Source of the DNA: Desulfobacterales bacterium
Lineage (GTDB): Bacteria > Desulfobacterota > Desulfobacteria > Desulfobacterales > BuS5
DNA length: 5,736 bases
Direction: 5' to 3'
Assembly: GCA_016735355.1 (NCBI GenBank)
Contig: JAERRQ010000194.1
Location: 1-5,736 of the forward strand
This document shows positions 1 to 5,421 of the stretch, one piece after another; positions within the stretch are counted from its first letter, which is position 1; each line of letters opens with the position of its first letter. A model generated the notes under the pieces. That model saw only the letters and a list, made by a program, of their open reading frames with translations, made no database searches and was not told where the DNA came from. The position numbers and the translations under genes were made by a program.

Positions 1-110
1 CCCTGTGATGTGATAGCTGAATCAGTTATTTGCAGATTATAATTACAACATAATTGCCTTGGTTTGGTTACTGCCATGCATTCTGTTGAAACAATCCAGC
101 AAGCAACATA

Positions 111-167
111 CAAAAAACACAAAAATAGTTCCCACACACACCTTATACATATCACCGTTTATGGAAC
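111..167 (-). terminator. Possible weak terminator of the 53-codon minus-strand gene
   Basis: Read on the minus strand, GTTCC (167-163) can pair with GGAAC (132-128). T-rich sequence (TATTTTT, then GTGTTTTTT) follows immediately. It lies 15 bases past the stop codon of the minus-strand small gene, where a terminator would be expected. The stem is only 5 base pairs and the loop is about 30 bases, so this is a weak candidate. I saw nothing better in 1-181. Confidence 0.22.
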
Positions 168-181
168 CATCCCTAATTTTA

Positions 182-343
182 CTATTCGACTATCTCGGCT
201 TCCCAACCCTTTGCTTGAAGCATGGCAACCTTTTGTTCAGCGGCGTCCCTGTCTCCAGGCATCTCCATGTCAAACCATTTGTCCGACTTGCCCTCGAGTA
301 CTTCGTGTTTGTCATCCTTTTGGAATTTGTAACGTACTTTCAT
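182..343 (-). CDS. Small hypothetical protein, 53 residues
   Basis: I do not recognise this protein. The minus-strand frame reads from ATG at 343 to TAG at 184-182. It begins MKVRYKFQKDD and ends LQAKGWEAEIVE. It is highly charged (about 13 acidic and 10 basic residues), has no signal peptide or membrane segment, and has two tryptophans. The pattern suggests an N-terminal beta hairpin followed by an amphipathic helix (about residues 33-45) and a short strand, so probably a small soluble cytoplasmic domain; this fold is inference. An ATG two codons upstream (349-347) is in frame, but GGAG sits only 1 base before it and 7 bases before the ATG at 343, so the inner start is preferred. Codon use looks like real coding sequence (GAG, AAG and GCC mixed with AAA). 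The longer plus-strand open frames over the same bases have no ribosome binding site and low-complexity products. Confidence 0.6.
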   Translation of the reverse strand: MKVRYKFQKDDKHEVLEGKSDKWFDMEMPGDRDAAEQKVAMLQAKGWEAEIVE

Positions 344-443
344 TTCCATTCTCCTTTTTTTTATTTTGTTGTTTTTAACCCTAAGGGAGGTTGAAAAAAT
401 AATTACCCAAATTGCTAAGTGTTAACTTATTTAGTAACTATTC

Positions 444-470
444 AACATATTTAGAAAAGAATCATGTCAA
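444..470 (-). promoter_or_regulatory. Weak sigma-70-type promoter candidate for the minus-strand small gene
   Basis: On the minus strand there is a perfect TTGACA (470-465) and a TATGTT (449-444) separated by 15 bases. The spacing is shorter than the usual 16-18. Transcription would begin about 90 bases before the small gene at 343. It competes with the candidate at 592-621, which has better spacing but lies further away. In DNA this AT-rich such matches arise easily by chance. Confidence 0.2.
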
Positions 471-563
471 TTTTTCGTACTTAAATTGTAGCGCGACAGG
501 GGGCGCTAAAATTAAAAATGATTTATAATCATACCTCCTATTTCTTTGGATAATTATAGTCAT
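462..563 (-). CDS. Possible tiny open frame, 33 residues (doubtful)
   Basis: On the minus strand an ATG at 563 follows GGGGAG (573-568) with a 4-base gap and reads 33 codons to TGA at 464-462. The product begins MTIIIQRNRRYDYK and has a short hydrophobic middle (FLILAPPVAL). A promoter-like pair at 592-621 would start transcription about 20 bases before it. The arrangement is coherent, but the frame is short and part of it is forced by the palindrome at 484-513, which it spans. It could be a small protein, a leader peptide of the downstream 53-codon gene, or chance. Confidence 0.18.
   Translation of the reverse strand: MTIIIQRNRRYDYKSFLILAPPVALQFKYEKLT
484..513. repeat. GC-cored palindrome, possible operator or hairpin
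   Basis: TAGCGC (489-494) and GCGCTA (503-508) are perfect inverted arms around an 8-base spacer. After one mismatch (488/509) the pairing continues with AATT/AATT, giving 10 of 11 pairs. It stands out as a GC-rich island in very AT-rich DNA. No run of T follows on either strand, so it is not a standard terminator. It may be a protein-binding site or a structure in the leader of the minus-strand transcript. Confidence 0.45.
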
Positions 564-591
564 CCCGCTCCCCAACACTATACTCAGGTAT

Positions 592-621
592 AATATAATA
601 ACAATATAAAATTATTGTCAA
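592..621 (-). promoter_or_regulatory. Sigma-70-type promoter candidate, minus strand
   Basis: Reading the minus strand, a perfect TTGACA (621-616) is followed after 18 bases by TATATT (597-592), five of six matches to the -10 consensus. It would transcribe leftwards through the possible 33-codon frame and the palindrome to the 53-codon gene. It overlaps a plus-strand candidate at 615-644, so the two would be mutually exclusive. The AT-rich background lowers confidence. Confidence 0.35.
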
Positions 622-644
622 GAACAAAATGTAACATTTAAAAT
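615..644 (+). promoter_or_regulatory. Sigma-70-type promoter candidate, plus strand
   Basis: TTGTCA (615-620) and TAAAAT (639-644) are each one mismatch from consensus and are separated by 18 bases. Transcription would begin near 651, run through the hairpin at 693-729 and could reach the HDOD gene with a leader of about 430 bases. It could equally drive a non-coding RNA ending near the hairpin. Confidence 0.3.
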
Positions 645-692
645 CTTATTTACGAAATATCCATTTCGCAGTCTTTAATTATGCTGAGCTAA

Positions 693-729
693 GAATAATA
701 GGGAGACGATACATCGTGCCCTATTATTC
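693..729. repeat. Two-tier perfect hairpin
   Basis: GAATAATAGGG (693-703) and its exact reverse complement CCCTATTATTC (719-729) flank a second inverted pair, ACGAT (706-710) and ATCGT (713-717). The result is an 11-base-pair outer stem, a small 2x1 internal loop and a 4-5 base-pair inner stem with a tiny loop. No T-run follows, so a classical terminator is unlikely. It lies 16 bases upstream of the sigma-54-type -24 element at 747-748. It could be a repetitive extragenic palindrome, an activator-binding dyad or part of a structured RNA. Confidence 0.6.
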
Positions 730-744
730 AATAAGCAATATCAT

Positions 745-760
745 TCGGCACAAATATTGC
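745..760 (+). promoter_or_regulatory. Sigma-54 (-24/-12) promoter candidate upstream of the HDOD-kinase operon
   Basis: CGGCAC (746-751) and TTGC (757-760) place GG and GC exactly 10 bases apart, the spacing required by RpoN holoenzyme. The -24 core GGCAC and the -12 core TTGC are both intact. The deviations are C for T before GG and G for A or T after GC. Transcription would begin near 772, giving the HDOD gene a leader of about 310 bases, which is long. An IHF-consensus match lies just downstream (772-784). GCAATAT/ATATTGC (735-741 and 754-760) forms an inverted pair overlapping the -12 element. Confidence 0.42.
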
Positions 761-771
761 GTATTGCTTTA

Positions 772-784
772 TAAGCGATTGATA
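772..784 (-). promoter_or_regulatory. IHF-like binding site
   Basis: TAA-GCGA-TTGATA is an exact match to the reverse complement of the IHF consensus WATCAANNNNTTR. It sits just after the predicted start of the sigma-54-type promoter at 745-760, whereas IHF normally binds upstream of such promoters. It may serve another promoter or be a chance match in AT-rich DNA. Confidence 0.28.
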
Positions 785-796
785 TGGCTGAATCCA

Positions 797-847
797 AGAA
801 AAACCAGTTTTTAAAAGTAGTTTATATGTCAATAAACTTGTTTTTCT
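797..847. repeat. Imperfect inverted repeat with 14-base arms
   Basis: Positions 797-810 and 834-847 pair at 13 of 14 positions (the only mismatch is 805/839) around a 23-base loop. The right arm contains GTTTTTCT. The stem is mostly A-T pairs and would be weak as an RNA hairpin. It could be an attenuating structure in a long leader of the HDOD gene or a protein-binding dyad. Confidence 0.35.
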
Positions 848-1001
848 ACGATCTAATCAATCCAAATAGTTAAATGTCTAAGCAAAAAGTGTGCTGAATG
901 GTATTGATCAAAAACATATATAGATTCCCATACAATTACTAAAGTTTTTGCGGAAAACGCTGATAATAAAAAAACAAGCCCCTATGCAAGCCATTATAAA
1001 A

Positions 1002-1030
1002 TTACAAGCGAACGACATATCTTTTAAAAT
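1002..1030 (+). promoter_or_regulatory. Weak proximal promoter candidate for the HDOD gene
   Basis: TAAAAT (1025-1030) is a good -10 match with a poor -35 (TTACAA, 1002-1007) at the ideal 17-base spacing. Transcription would start near 1037 and give a short leader of about 45 bases. Of the plus-strand candidates this has the most natural distance to the gene, but the -35 matches at only three of six bases. Confidence 0.28.
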
Positions 1031-1081
1031 TACAGTTATTTTTAAATAATATTAAATAATTATATAAAATTCGGAGCTATA

Positions 1082-2305
1082 ATGCAAAGAGTAGCCTTGG
1101 ATCAATTAAAGGAAGGGATGTTCCTGTTTGAGGAGGCCAGAGATCTCAAAGGAAGACTTATTTTAAGTGAGGGATCTGAAATTAAATCCAGCCATATAAG
1201 CATTTTTAAAAAATGGGGAATAACAGGAGTTTCTATTTATGGTGAAGCCGATGAGAAGGAAAGTGGTACAACCGGCATAGATTTTGAACTATTTGAGAAA
1301 ACTGCAAAAAATGTAAAAAAAAAATTCCGACACGCCGGCCTGAGCCATCCATTCATGAATGAGTTGTTCAGGCTTTCCGCATCGCATAGATTCTATGCCA
1401 ATAATCTTGAGCCTCTAAATAGGGTCAAAATAGCCGAAGCTGACGAACAAAAGAATGTTGTAAAAGTAAATCTGAGAAGCGAATTATCTAAAAAAAAGAT
1501 TACACTTCCGGAAATCTCAACCATAGTTTCCGAACTTAATGAGGTTATCAATGACCCCCAAAGTTCGGCTGAAGATATTGCAACAGTGGTGAACAAAAGC
1601 CCAAGCCTGGCCGCGAGATTATTAAAGATTGTCAATTCATCCTTTTATGGTTTTCAGTCCAGAATAGACAGCATATCCAGAGCTGTGGCAGTGATCGGCA
1701 CAAAAGAGATCTCCAGCCTTGCAATAGGCCTCAGTGCTATCTCCGTTTTTAAAGATATTCCAAAAGAGATAGCAGATATGCATCTATTCCTGAAACATAG
1801 TTTGGCATGCGGTCTGCTGGCCAGGATTATAGCCGCTCATAATAATATCCCGCAAACAGAACAGCTTTTTGTCGCCGGTCTGCTCCATGATATCGGTCGG
1901 GTAGTCATCTATAAGGACTTTTCTGGCCAGGCAGCAATGCTTTTCAGGCTGTGCGCAGGCGGGGATAAGCTTCTTTACCAGGAAGAAAAAAACTGGCTGG
2001 GATGCAAACATACCGATGTCGGCAAAATTTTGCTTACAAAATGGAATCTTCCTGAAACATTGGTGCATAGCGTATTTTATCATCACAATCCTTCCAGGGC
2101 TCGCGAACCTGTATGGCCGTCTATTGTCCATTTGGCGGATATAATTGCAAACGGGTTAGGGCTTGGCAGTAGCGGAGAAAGGTGTGTTCCGCAGCTTGAT
2201 GAGAAAGCTATGAACAATGTCAGCTTTTCACCCGGTATTCTCGAAATGATAGTTAAACAGGCAACCCATCAATTTGCGTCTTTTGTCTCTTTCTTAACGG
2301 AATAA
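1082..2305 (+). CDS. HDOD-domain signalling protein
   Basis: This 407-residue soluble protein belongs to the HDOD family, HD-related output domains common in bacterial signal transduction whose biochemical role is mostly unknown. Residues 5-53 (LKEGMFLF, then [11 protein letters not shown] and [10 protein letters not shown]) form a small N-terminal module like the one preceding many HD-type signalling domains. A charged linker (about 55-135) joins it to the HDOD core (about 138-340), with LPEIS at 142-146, the NSSFYG motif at 185-190 and [10 protein letters not shown] at 201-210. Histidines and an aspartate in HD-superfamily metal-ligand positions are present: H239, H269-D270 (LLHDIG), H310 (KHTDVG) and H334-H335 (YHHNP). 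The conserved [12 protein letters not shown] follows at 351-362. ATG 1082 is chosen because GGAG at 1073-1076 lies 5 bases upstream. The gene ends 7 bases before a hybrid histidine kinase, so the two are probably co-transcribed and act in one pathway. An A10 tract (1315-1324) encodes KKK and is a possible slippage site. Confidence 0.9.
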   Translation: MQRVALDQLKEGMFLFEEARDLKGRLILSEGSEIKSSHISIFKKWGITGVSIYGEADEKESGTTGIDFELFEKTAKNVKKKFRHAGLSHPFMNELFRLSASHRFYANNLEPLNRVKIAEADEQKNVVKVNLRSELSKKKITLPEISTIVSELNEVINDPQSSAEDIATVVNKSPSLAARLLKIVNSSFYGFQSRIDSISRAVAVIGTKEISSLAIGLSAISVFKDIPKEIADMHLFLKHSLACGLLARIIAAHNNIPQTEQLFVAGLLHDIGRVVIYKDFSGQAAMLFRLCAGGDKLLYQEEKNWLGCKHTDVGKILLTKWNLPETLVHSVFYHHNPSRAREPVWPSIVHLADIIANGLGLGSSGERCVPQLDEKAMNNVSFSPGILEMIVKQATHQFASFVSFLTE

Positions 2306-2312
2306 GAGTAAT

Positions 2313-4580
2313 ATGAATGATAATATGGAAACAAAAAAACTTTATTCCCGCTTTGAGTATTTGGAAAATAGCCTTCGTTTTATCAACAACTCCCTTGAAA
2401 TGGTGCTGACATTGGGAGATTTTCAGGAAAATATCAATAAAAAGGATGACCCCGTCCTCATTTTAAAAGATACTGAAGAGCGGGTTAACAAGCTTATTAA
2501 GTTTGAGGCGTGCGCTTTATATCTTATAGATGCGGAAAATGCAGATTTTATATTAAAGCAGTGCGAGCAAAGCCGGTTTAAAGAGTATATCGAAAATGAA
2601 GTAAATTTTATGACCGACGAAGGTTTTTTTGCATGGGCCCTGCGGGAAAAAAAAGGGATTTTTATTTTATCCAAAGATCAGGCCAGGAAATTTTTAATGC
2701 ATCCGATAGCCACCTATTCCGGGATAAGAGGCATGTTCGTCGGCTTGATGCCGGATAATAAACTTGAAATACCGGATGGCTCCACAACTCTTTTGTCCTT
2801 GATTTTGCTTAACGCCGCCAATGCACTGGAGAGCATTGAATTTTACAATTTAATACATCACCAAAATCTTGTTTTAGAAAAAAAGGTTAAAAAAAGAACT
2901 ATAGCACTGCAGCAGGCTGTCGATCGGGCCAAAGAGCTGGCAGTTGCGGCCAATATGGCTGAAAAGGCTAAAAGCCGCTTTCTGGCCAATATGAGCCATG
3001 AAATCCGAACCCCTATGAATGGGGTTATAGGTTTTGCAGACATGCTTCTGGATACTGAACTTAACGAAGAGCAGGATGATTTTGTAATGACTATCAAAAG
3101 AAGCGGGGATGCACTCCTTCTGTTGATTAACGATATACTCGATTTTTCCAAGATCGAAGCTGATGAACTCGATTTTGAAGAGATAGACTTTGACCTTGAG
3201 CTTCTTGCTTACGATGTTTGTGAACTAATCCGCCCGAAAATAGAATCAAAACCTATTGAAATTTTGTGCCGGATAGATGAAAAACTACCGGCGAAAGTCA
3301 AGGGTGACCCGCTAAGAGTAAGGCAGGCCTTGACAAATCTAATGGGCAATGCGCCCAAGTTTACCGAAGCCGGGGAGATAGAACTCTCCATTAATGTTGA
3401 AAAAGAAGAAAATGACCGGATCCTTATTCATGCAAAAATAAGAGACACAGGTATCGGTATTGAAAAGGATAAATTAGATTCCATTTTTGAGCCTTTCCAG
3501 CAGGCAGATGGTTCAACCACAAGAAAATACGGCGGCACCGGTCTGGGCCTTTCAATATGCAAGAAAATGTCAAATCTGATGGAGGGAAACGCCTGGGTTG
3601 AAAGCAAGGTTAATAAGGGGAGCATATTTCACTTCACAGCATGGCTGAAACAAGCAGAAAATAAAAAAGATAAAAAAGATAAAAAAATTGCAAAATCCAC
3701 GCCGGTGGCTCTGTCCGGCAAGAATGTTCTTATTGTTGATGACAACCTGACCCATCTGGATATCCTAACCCATCTCCTTAAGAACGCCGGAATGAATGTT
3801 ACAGCGCTGGATAAAAGTGAAGATACCCTTCCAACCCTGCAAAAAGCGATAAATAACGGCGGCCGGTTCGACCTGTGCATTCTGGATATCCTGATGCCGG
3901 GGTTAAACGGATATGATCTTGCGAAGCAAATAAGAATTTCCGGTTTTAAAGATCTTCCTGTGATCGCTCTCTCTTCCATATCCGGGCGTGATGCCGAAAG
4001 ATTTGAAGAGGCAGGCTTTGACGGCTTTTTTGCCAAACCGATCCGCAGGGAAAAACTGTATCGGATGATGGAAAGGATATTAGGAGCCGGCAAAAATCAA
4101 CGCGAAAAGGGGCTGATCCTGGAGCCAAAAATTTCTACCCGGTATTCGATCAGAGAAGAAATGAAACATTCTACCAGTATTCTTCTGGCTGAAGACAACC
4201 CCGTCAACCAGAAGCTGGCCAAGATGATGCTGACCAAAGCCGGATACGAGGTGGAAGTCGCTAATAATGGCAAGGAGGCCCTTGAAAAATATACAGACTC
4301 GCCTGACAAGTTTGATCTTATTTTTATGGATATCCAGATGCCGGAAATGGATGGATTTGAAGCTACCCGAAAAATAAGGAAATGGGAAAATAACAACCCG
4401 AGCGCTCAACAGATTAAAGGCATACCTATAGTAGCCATGACTGCCAACGCCATGAAGGGCGACAGGGAGATGTGTCTTGAGGCAGGCATGGACGACTATG
4501 TTACAAAGCCGATTAAAAGGGAGATCGTCTTTGACGTCCTAGAAAAACAGATATTAGAAAGCAAAATTAGTAGGTTATGA
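2313..4580 (+). CDS. Hybrid sensor histidine kinase, GAF-HisKA-HATPase-REC-REC
   Basis: This 755-residue protein has no signal peptide or membrane segment and should act in the cytoplasm. Domains in order: N-terminal helix (1-40); GAF-like sensor (about 45-178); coiled coil (about 184-220); HisKA with phospho-acceptor H229 in [15 protein letters not shown]; HATPase with N-box (N342, N346), G1 DTGIGI (378-383), F-box IFEPF (391-395) and G2 GGTGLGL (407-413); lysine-rich linker (450-461); REC1 (about 470-590) with D476-D477, phospho-acceptor D525, S554 and K575; and REC2 (about 622-745) with E627-D628, D673, T710 and K732. All catalytic residues are present, so both receivers should accept phosphate. 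The ligand of the GAF domain cannot be inferred. The N-box reads [10 protein letters not shown], with proline where I, V or L is usual. No HPt domain is present, so onward transfer needs a separate partner. The start has only a weak ribosome site (AAGAG, 4 bases upstream), consistent with translational coupling to the HDOD gene. ATG 2325 is an alternative start. Confidence 0.93.
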   Translation: MNDNMETKKLYSRFEYLENSLRFINNSLEMVLTLGDFQENINKKDDPVLILKDTEERVNKLIKFEACALYLIDAENADFILKQCEQSRFKEYIENEVNFMTDEGFFAWALREKKGIFILSKDQARKFLMHPIATYSGIRGMFVGLMPDNKLEIPDGSTTLLSLILLNAANALESIEFYNLIHHQNLVLEKKVKKRTIALQQAVDRAKELAVAANMAEKAKSRFLANMSHEIRTPMNGVIGFADMLLDTELNEEQDDFVMTIKRSGDALLLLINDILDFSKIEADELDFEEIDFDLELLAYDVCELIRPKIESKPIEILCRIDEKLPAKVKGDPLRVRQALTNLMGNAPKFTEAGEIELSINVEKEENDRILIHAKIRDTGIGIEKDKLDSIFEPFQQADGSTTRKYGGTGLGLSICKKMSNLMEGNAWVESKVNKGSIFHFTAWLKQAENKKDKKDKKIAKSTPVALSGKNVLIVDDNLTHLDILTHLLKNAGMNVTALDKSEDTLPTLQKAINNGGRFDLCILDILMPGLNGYDLAKQIRISGFKDLPVIALSSISGRDAERFEEAGFDGFFAKPIRREKLYRMMERILGAGKNQREKGLILEPKISTRYSIREEMKHSTSILLAEDNPVNQKLAKMMLTKAGYEVEVANNGKEALEKYTDSPDKFDLIFMDIQMPEMDGFEATRKIRKWENNNPSAQQIKGIPIVAMTANAMKGDREMCLEAGMDDYVTKPIKREIVFDVLEKQILESKISRL

Positions 4581-4589
4581 CACAACCAT

Positions 4590-4633
4590 TGCAATAGTAG
4601 AGGCAAGGCATGTCTTATCTCTACGCTATAGCA
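4590..4633. repeat. Stem-loop just after the kinase gene, possible imperfect terminator
   Basis: GTAGAG (4597-4602) and CTCTAC (4619-4624) pair perfectly. After a 2-base bulge (4625-4626) the stem extends with ATA/TAT and then TGC/GCA past one mismatch, giving 12 pairs in all. It begins 9 bases after the kinase stop codon. The sequence after it (TTGCGTTACATTATTTCG) has no continuous T-run, so it would be a poor intrinsic terminator. It may protect the 3' end of the transcript. Confidence 0.33.
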
Positions 4634-4635
4634 TT

Positions 4636-4684
4636 GCGTTACATTATTTCGTCATCCATTTTGGAGTAAGGCGTTACACTATTT
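4636..4684 (+). promoter_or_regulatory. Pair of 14-base direct repeats, candidate activator-binding sites
   Basis: GCGTTACATTATTT (4636-4649) recurs as GCGTTACACTATTT (4671-4684), 13 of 14 bases identical with a 35-base offset. The pair lies about 150-200 bases upstream of the sigma-54 promoter at 4835-4850, within the usual range of upstream activating sequences. Enhancer-binding proteins often use inverted dyads, and these are direct repeats, so the activator assignment is inference. Confidence 0.4.
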
Positions 4685-4720
4685 GCATCTTAACAACTAT
4701 GTAATATTTTATATAAATTG

Positions 4721-4758
4721 TATAATTTATTATTTAAATATTTCATATAATTTATTAT
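4721..4758. repeat. AT tract with a 13-base direct repeat
   Basis: TATAATTTATTAT occurs at 4721-4733 and again, identically, at 4746-4758, inside a block (about 4701-4770) that is almost entirely A and T. Such DNA is likely flexible or curved and is a typical target for nucleoid proteins. It separates the 14-base repeats from the sigma-54 promoter and may assist looping. Low complexity makes the repeat itself weak evidence. Confidence 0.4.
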
Positions 4759-4772
4759 ATAATTTACATAGC

Positions 4773-4785
4773 CTATCTATTGATT
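4773..4785 (-). promoter_or_regulatory. IHF-like site between putative activator sites and sigma-54 promoter
   Basis: CTA-TCTA-TTGATT matches the reverse-complement IHF consensus YAANNNNTTGATW at all but one defined position. It lies about 50 bases upstream of the -24 element at 4836 and directly after an AT tract. This is where IHF bends DNA in many sigma-54 systems. The match is suggestive, not decisive. Confidence 0.33.
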
Positions 4786-4834
4786 TTGGAGCCAACCACT
4801 TGAAATATAAGCATTAATTATTTAACTAAAAGTG

Positions 4835-4850
4835 TGGCATGGCAATTGCA
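4835..4850 (+). promoter_or_regulatory. Sigma-54 (-24/-12) promoter for the small-gene unit
   Basis: TGGCATG (4835-4841) and TTGCA (4846-4850) place GG (4836-4837) and GC (4848-4849) exactly 10 bases apart. The match to TGGCACGRNNNTTGCW has a single deviation, T for C, at a position that often varies. Transcription would start near 4861, about 70 bases before the 67-codon gene. RpoN promoters need an AAA+ activator, which is not encoded in this window. Confidence 0.62.
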
Positions 4851-4929
4851 TTAAGCTTTAAGTAAAACCAGTCTTGGGGGATTATATACGTCAGTAAAAA
4901 TCAAGCTTTCAGCAAAAGGAAATTAAGCC

Positions 4930-5133
4930 ATGTTAATTAAAACAGATATATTCGAACTGGAAATTTCTCAAAATTCAAATGTATATTTAGGGTCTAAAAA
5001 ATCAGGTCAAATCTTTACAAATTGGGCCGATTTAGATGATAGGGTAAAAGTAGATTTAGAGGATATCAGCCGGCAGGTTGAAATCCTGATGATTAAGACT
5101 GAAAAACTTTTATACACTCCTGCTTGTGCATAG
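4930..5133 (+). CDS. Small hypothetical protein, 67 residues
   Basis: I do not recognise this protein. It is soluble and mildly acidic (11 acidic and 8 basic residues), with no signal peptide or membrane segment. An N-terminal part that looks like beta strands (IFELEISQNSNVYLG, 7-21, then SGQIFTNWADL) is followed by a probable amphipathic helix (about 36-62). It ends TPACA, with a lone cysteine at residue 66. AGGA (4917-4920) lies 9 bases before the ATG, an acceptable ribosome binding site. A sigma-54-type promoter lies about 80-95 bases upstream, so expression is probably conditional. Its TAG stop lies inside the left 9-base target duplication of a mobile element that begins 3 bases later. 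Because the duplicated bases are host sequence, the stop is original and the protein is not truncated. The next small gene is on the same strand and was probably once much closer. Confidence 0.6.
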   Translation: MLIKTDIFELEISQNSNVYLGSKKSGQIFTNWADLDDRVKVDLEDISRQVEILMIKTEKLLYTPACA

Positions 5134-5135
5134 TT
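5127..5135. repeat. Left copy of 9-base target-site duplication
   Basis: TGCATAGTT ends exactly where the left terminal inverted repeat begins (5136) and is identical to 5339-5347. It includes the TAG stop of the 67-codon gene. Confidence 0.8.
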
Positions 5136-5338
5136 GTAACCGTTCACGGTTATCAGTTTACGGTTAACAGTCGGGTCGGAATACAGACTTAATATAGACT
5201 ATGACTCGTCATTTGAATTTACAGCACGGCAACCGACTTTATAAATCAATTATTCATAATCAAATAGACGTACTGATTTGTTAATTTTGCCTTTTTTAGA
5301 AAACCGTAAACTGTAAACTGTAAACCGTGAACGGTTAC
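5136..5338. mobile_element. 203-base MITE-like non-autonomous insertion
   Basis: The left end GTAACCGTTCACGGTT (5136-5151) is the exact reverse complement of the right end (5323-5338). Both ends are flanked immediately by TGCATAGTT, an exact 9-base direct repeat, as expected from target duplication by a DDE-type transposase. Each end is itself a short palindrome (AACCGT, 2 bases, ACGGTT). Inward, both ends continue in 7-base units: GTTCACG, GTTATCA, GTTTACG, GTTAACA on the left (5142-5169) and GTAAACT, GTAAACT, GTAAACC, GTGAACG on the right (5306-5333). The AT-rich core (about 5172-5300) has no gene, so movement would need a transposase supplied elsewhere. The 9-base duplication fits several IS families, for example the IS4 group, and does not identify one. 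It separates two small genes without damaging either. Confidence 0.78.
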
Positions 5339-5347
5339 TGCATAGTT
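5339..5347. repeat. Right copy of 9-base target-site duplication
   Basis: TGCATAGTT starts exactly after the right terminal inverted repeat ends (5338) and matches 5127-5135 at all nine bases. Confidence 0.8.
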
Positions 5348-5421
5348 TATCTTATTTGATGTGCCCGGCTCATTAGAATTAATTAAACTGAACCGGTAAA
5401 TTTGAATTCTTGGAGAATTTG

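Larger units (their letters stand above)
350..1081. other. Long non-coding regulatory stretch between the divergent small gene and the HDOD gene
   Basis: These 730 bases contain no open frame I would defend as a main gene. The stretch is AT-rich and carries several structured elements listed separately: a palindrome at 484-513, divergent promoter-like sequences at 592-644, a two-tier hairpin at 693-729, a sigma-54-type promoter at 745-760, an IHF-like site at 772-784, an inverted repeat at 797-847 and an AT-rich leader next to the HDOD start. Its length and structural density exceed what a simple promoter needs, so a non-coding RNA or an old mobile-element remnant within it is possible. Confidence 0.5.

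Noticed and set aside
1..42. Possible C-terminal end of a gene running in from the left edge (frame 1, ending TAA at 40-42)
   Set aside because: Only 13 codons are visible, with nothing to tell coding from chance.
59..394. Two overlapping plus-strand open frames of 104-111 codons
   Set aside because: They lack ribosome binding sites, start in AT-rich non-coding sequence and have odd compositions. The minus-strand 53-codon frame within them has a clear ribosome site and a better product.
904..911. TTGATCAA palindrome resembling part of an FNR/Crp-type site
   Set aside because: The required 4-base spacer between half-sites is absent, and an 8-base palindrome is common by chance.
3629..4093. 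Minus-strand open frame of 154 codons inside the kinase gene (and similar ones at 1784-2131 and 4080-4409)
   Set aside because: These are shadows of strongly supported coding sequence with recognisable domains, and their products show no recognisable motifs.
4853..4909. AAGCTTT repeated at 4853-4859 and 4903-4909 in the leader of the 67-codon gene
   Set aside because: Seven bases is too short in AT-rich DNA to support a functional claim.
5291..5300. T6 run as an intrinsic terminator
   Set aside because: No stem precedes it on the plus strand; it lies in the AT-rich core of the mobile element.
5136..5340. Short regular repeats as a CRISPR array
   Set aside because: The units are 7 bases, contiguous, without spacers, and in inverted orientation at the two ends, which fits transposon ends.
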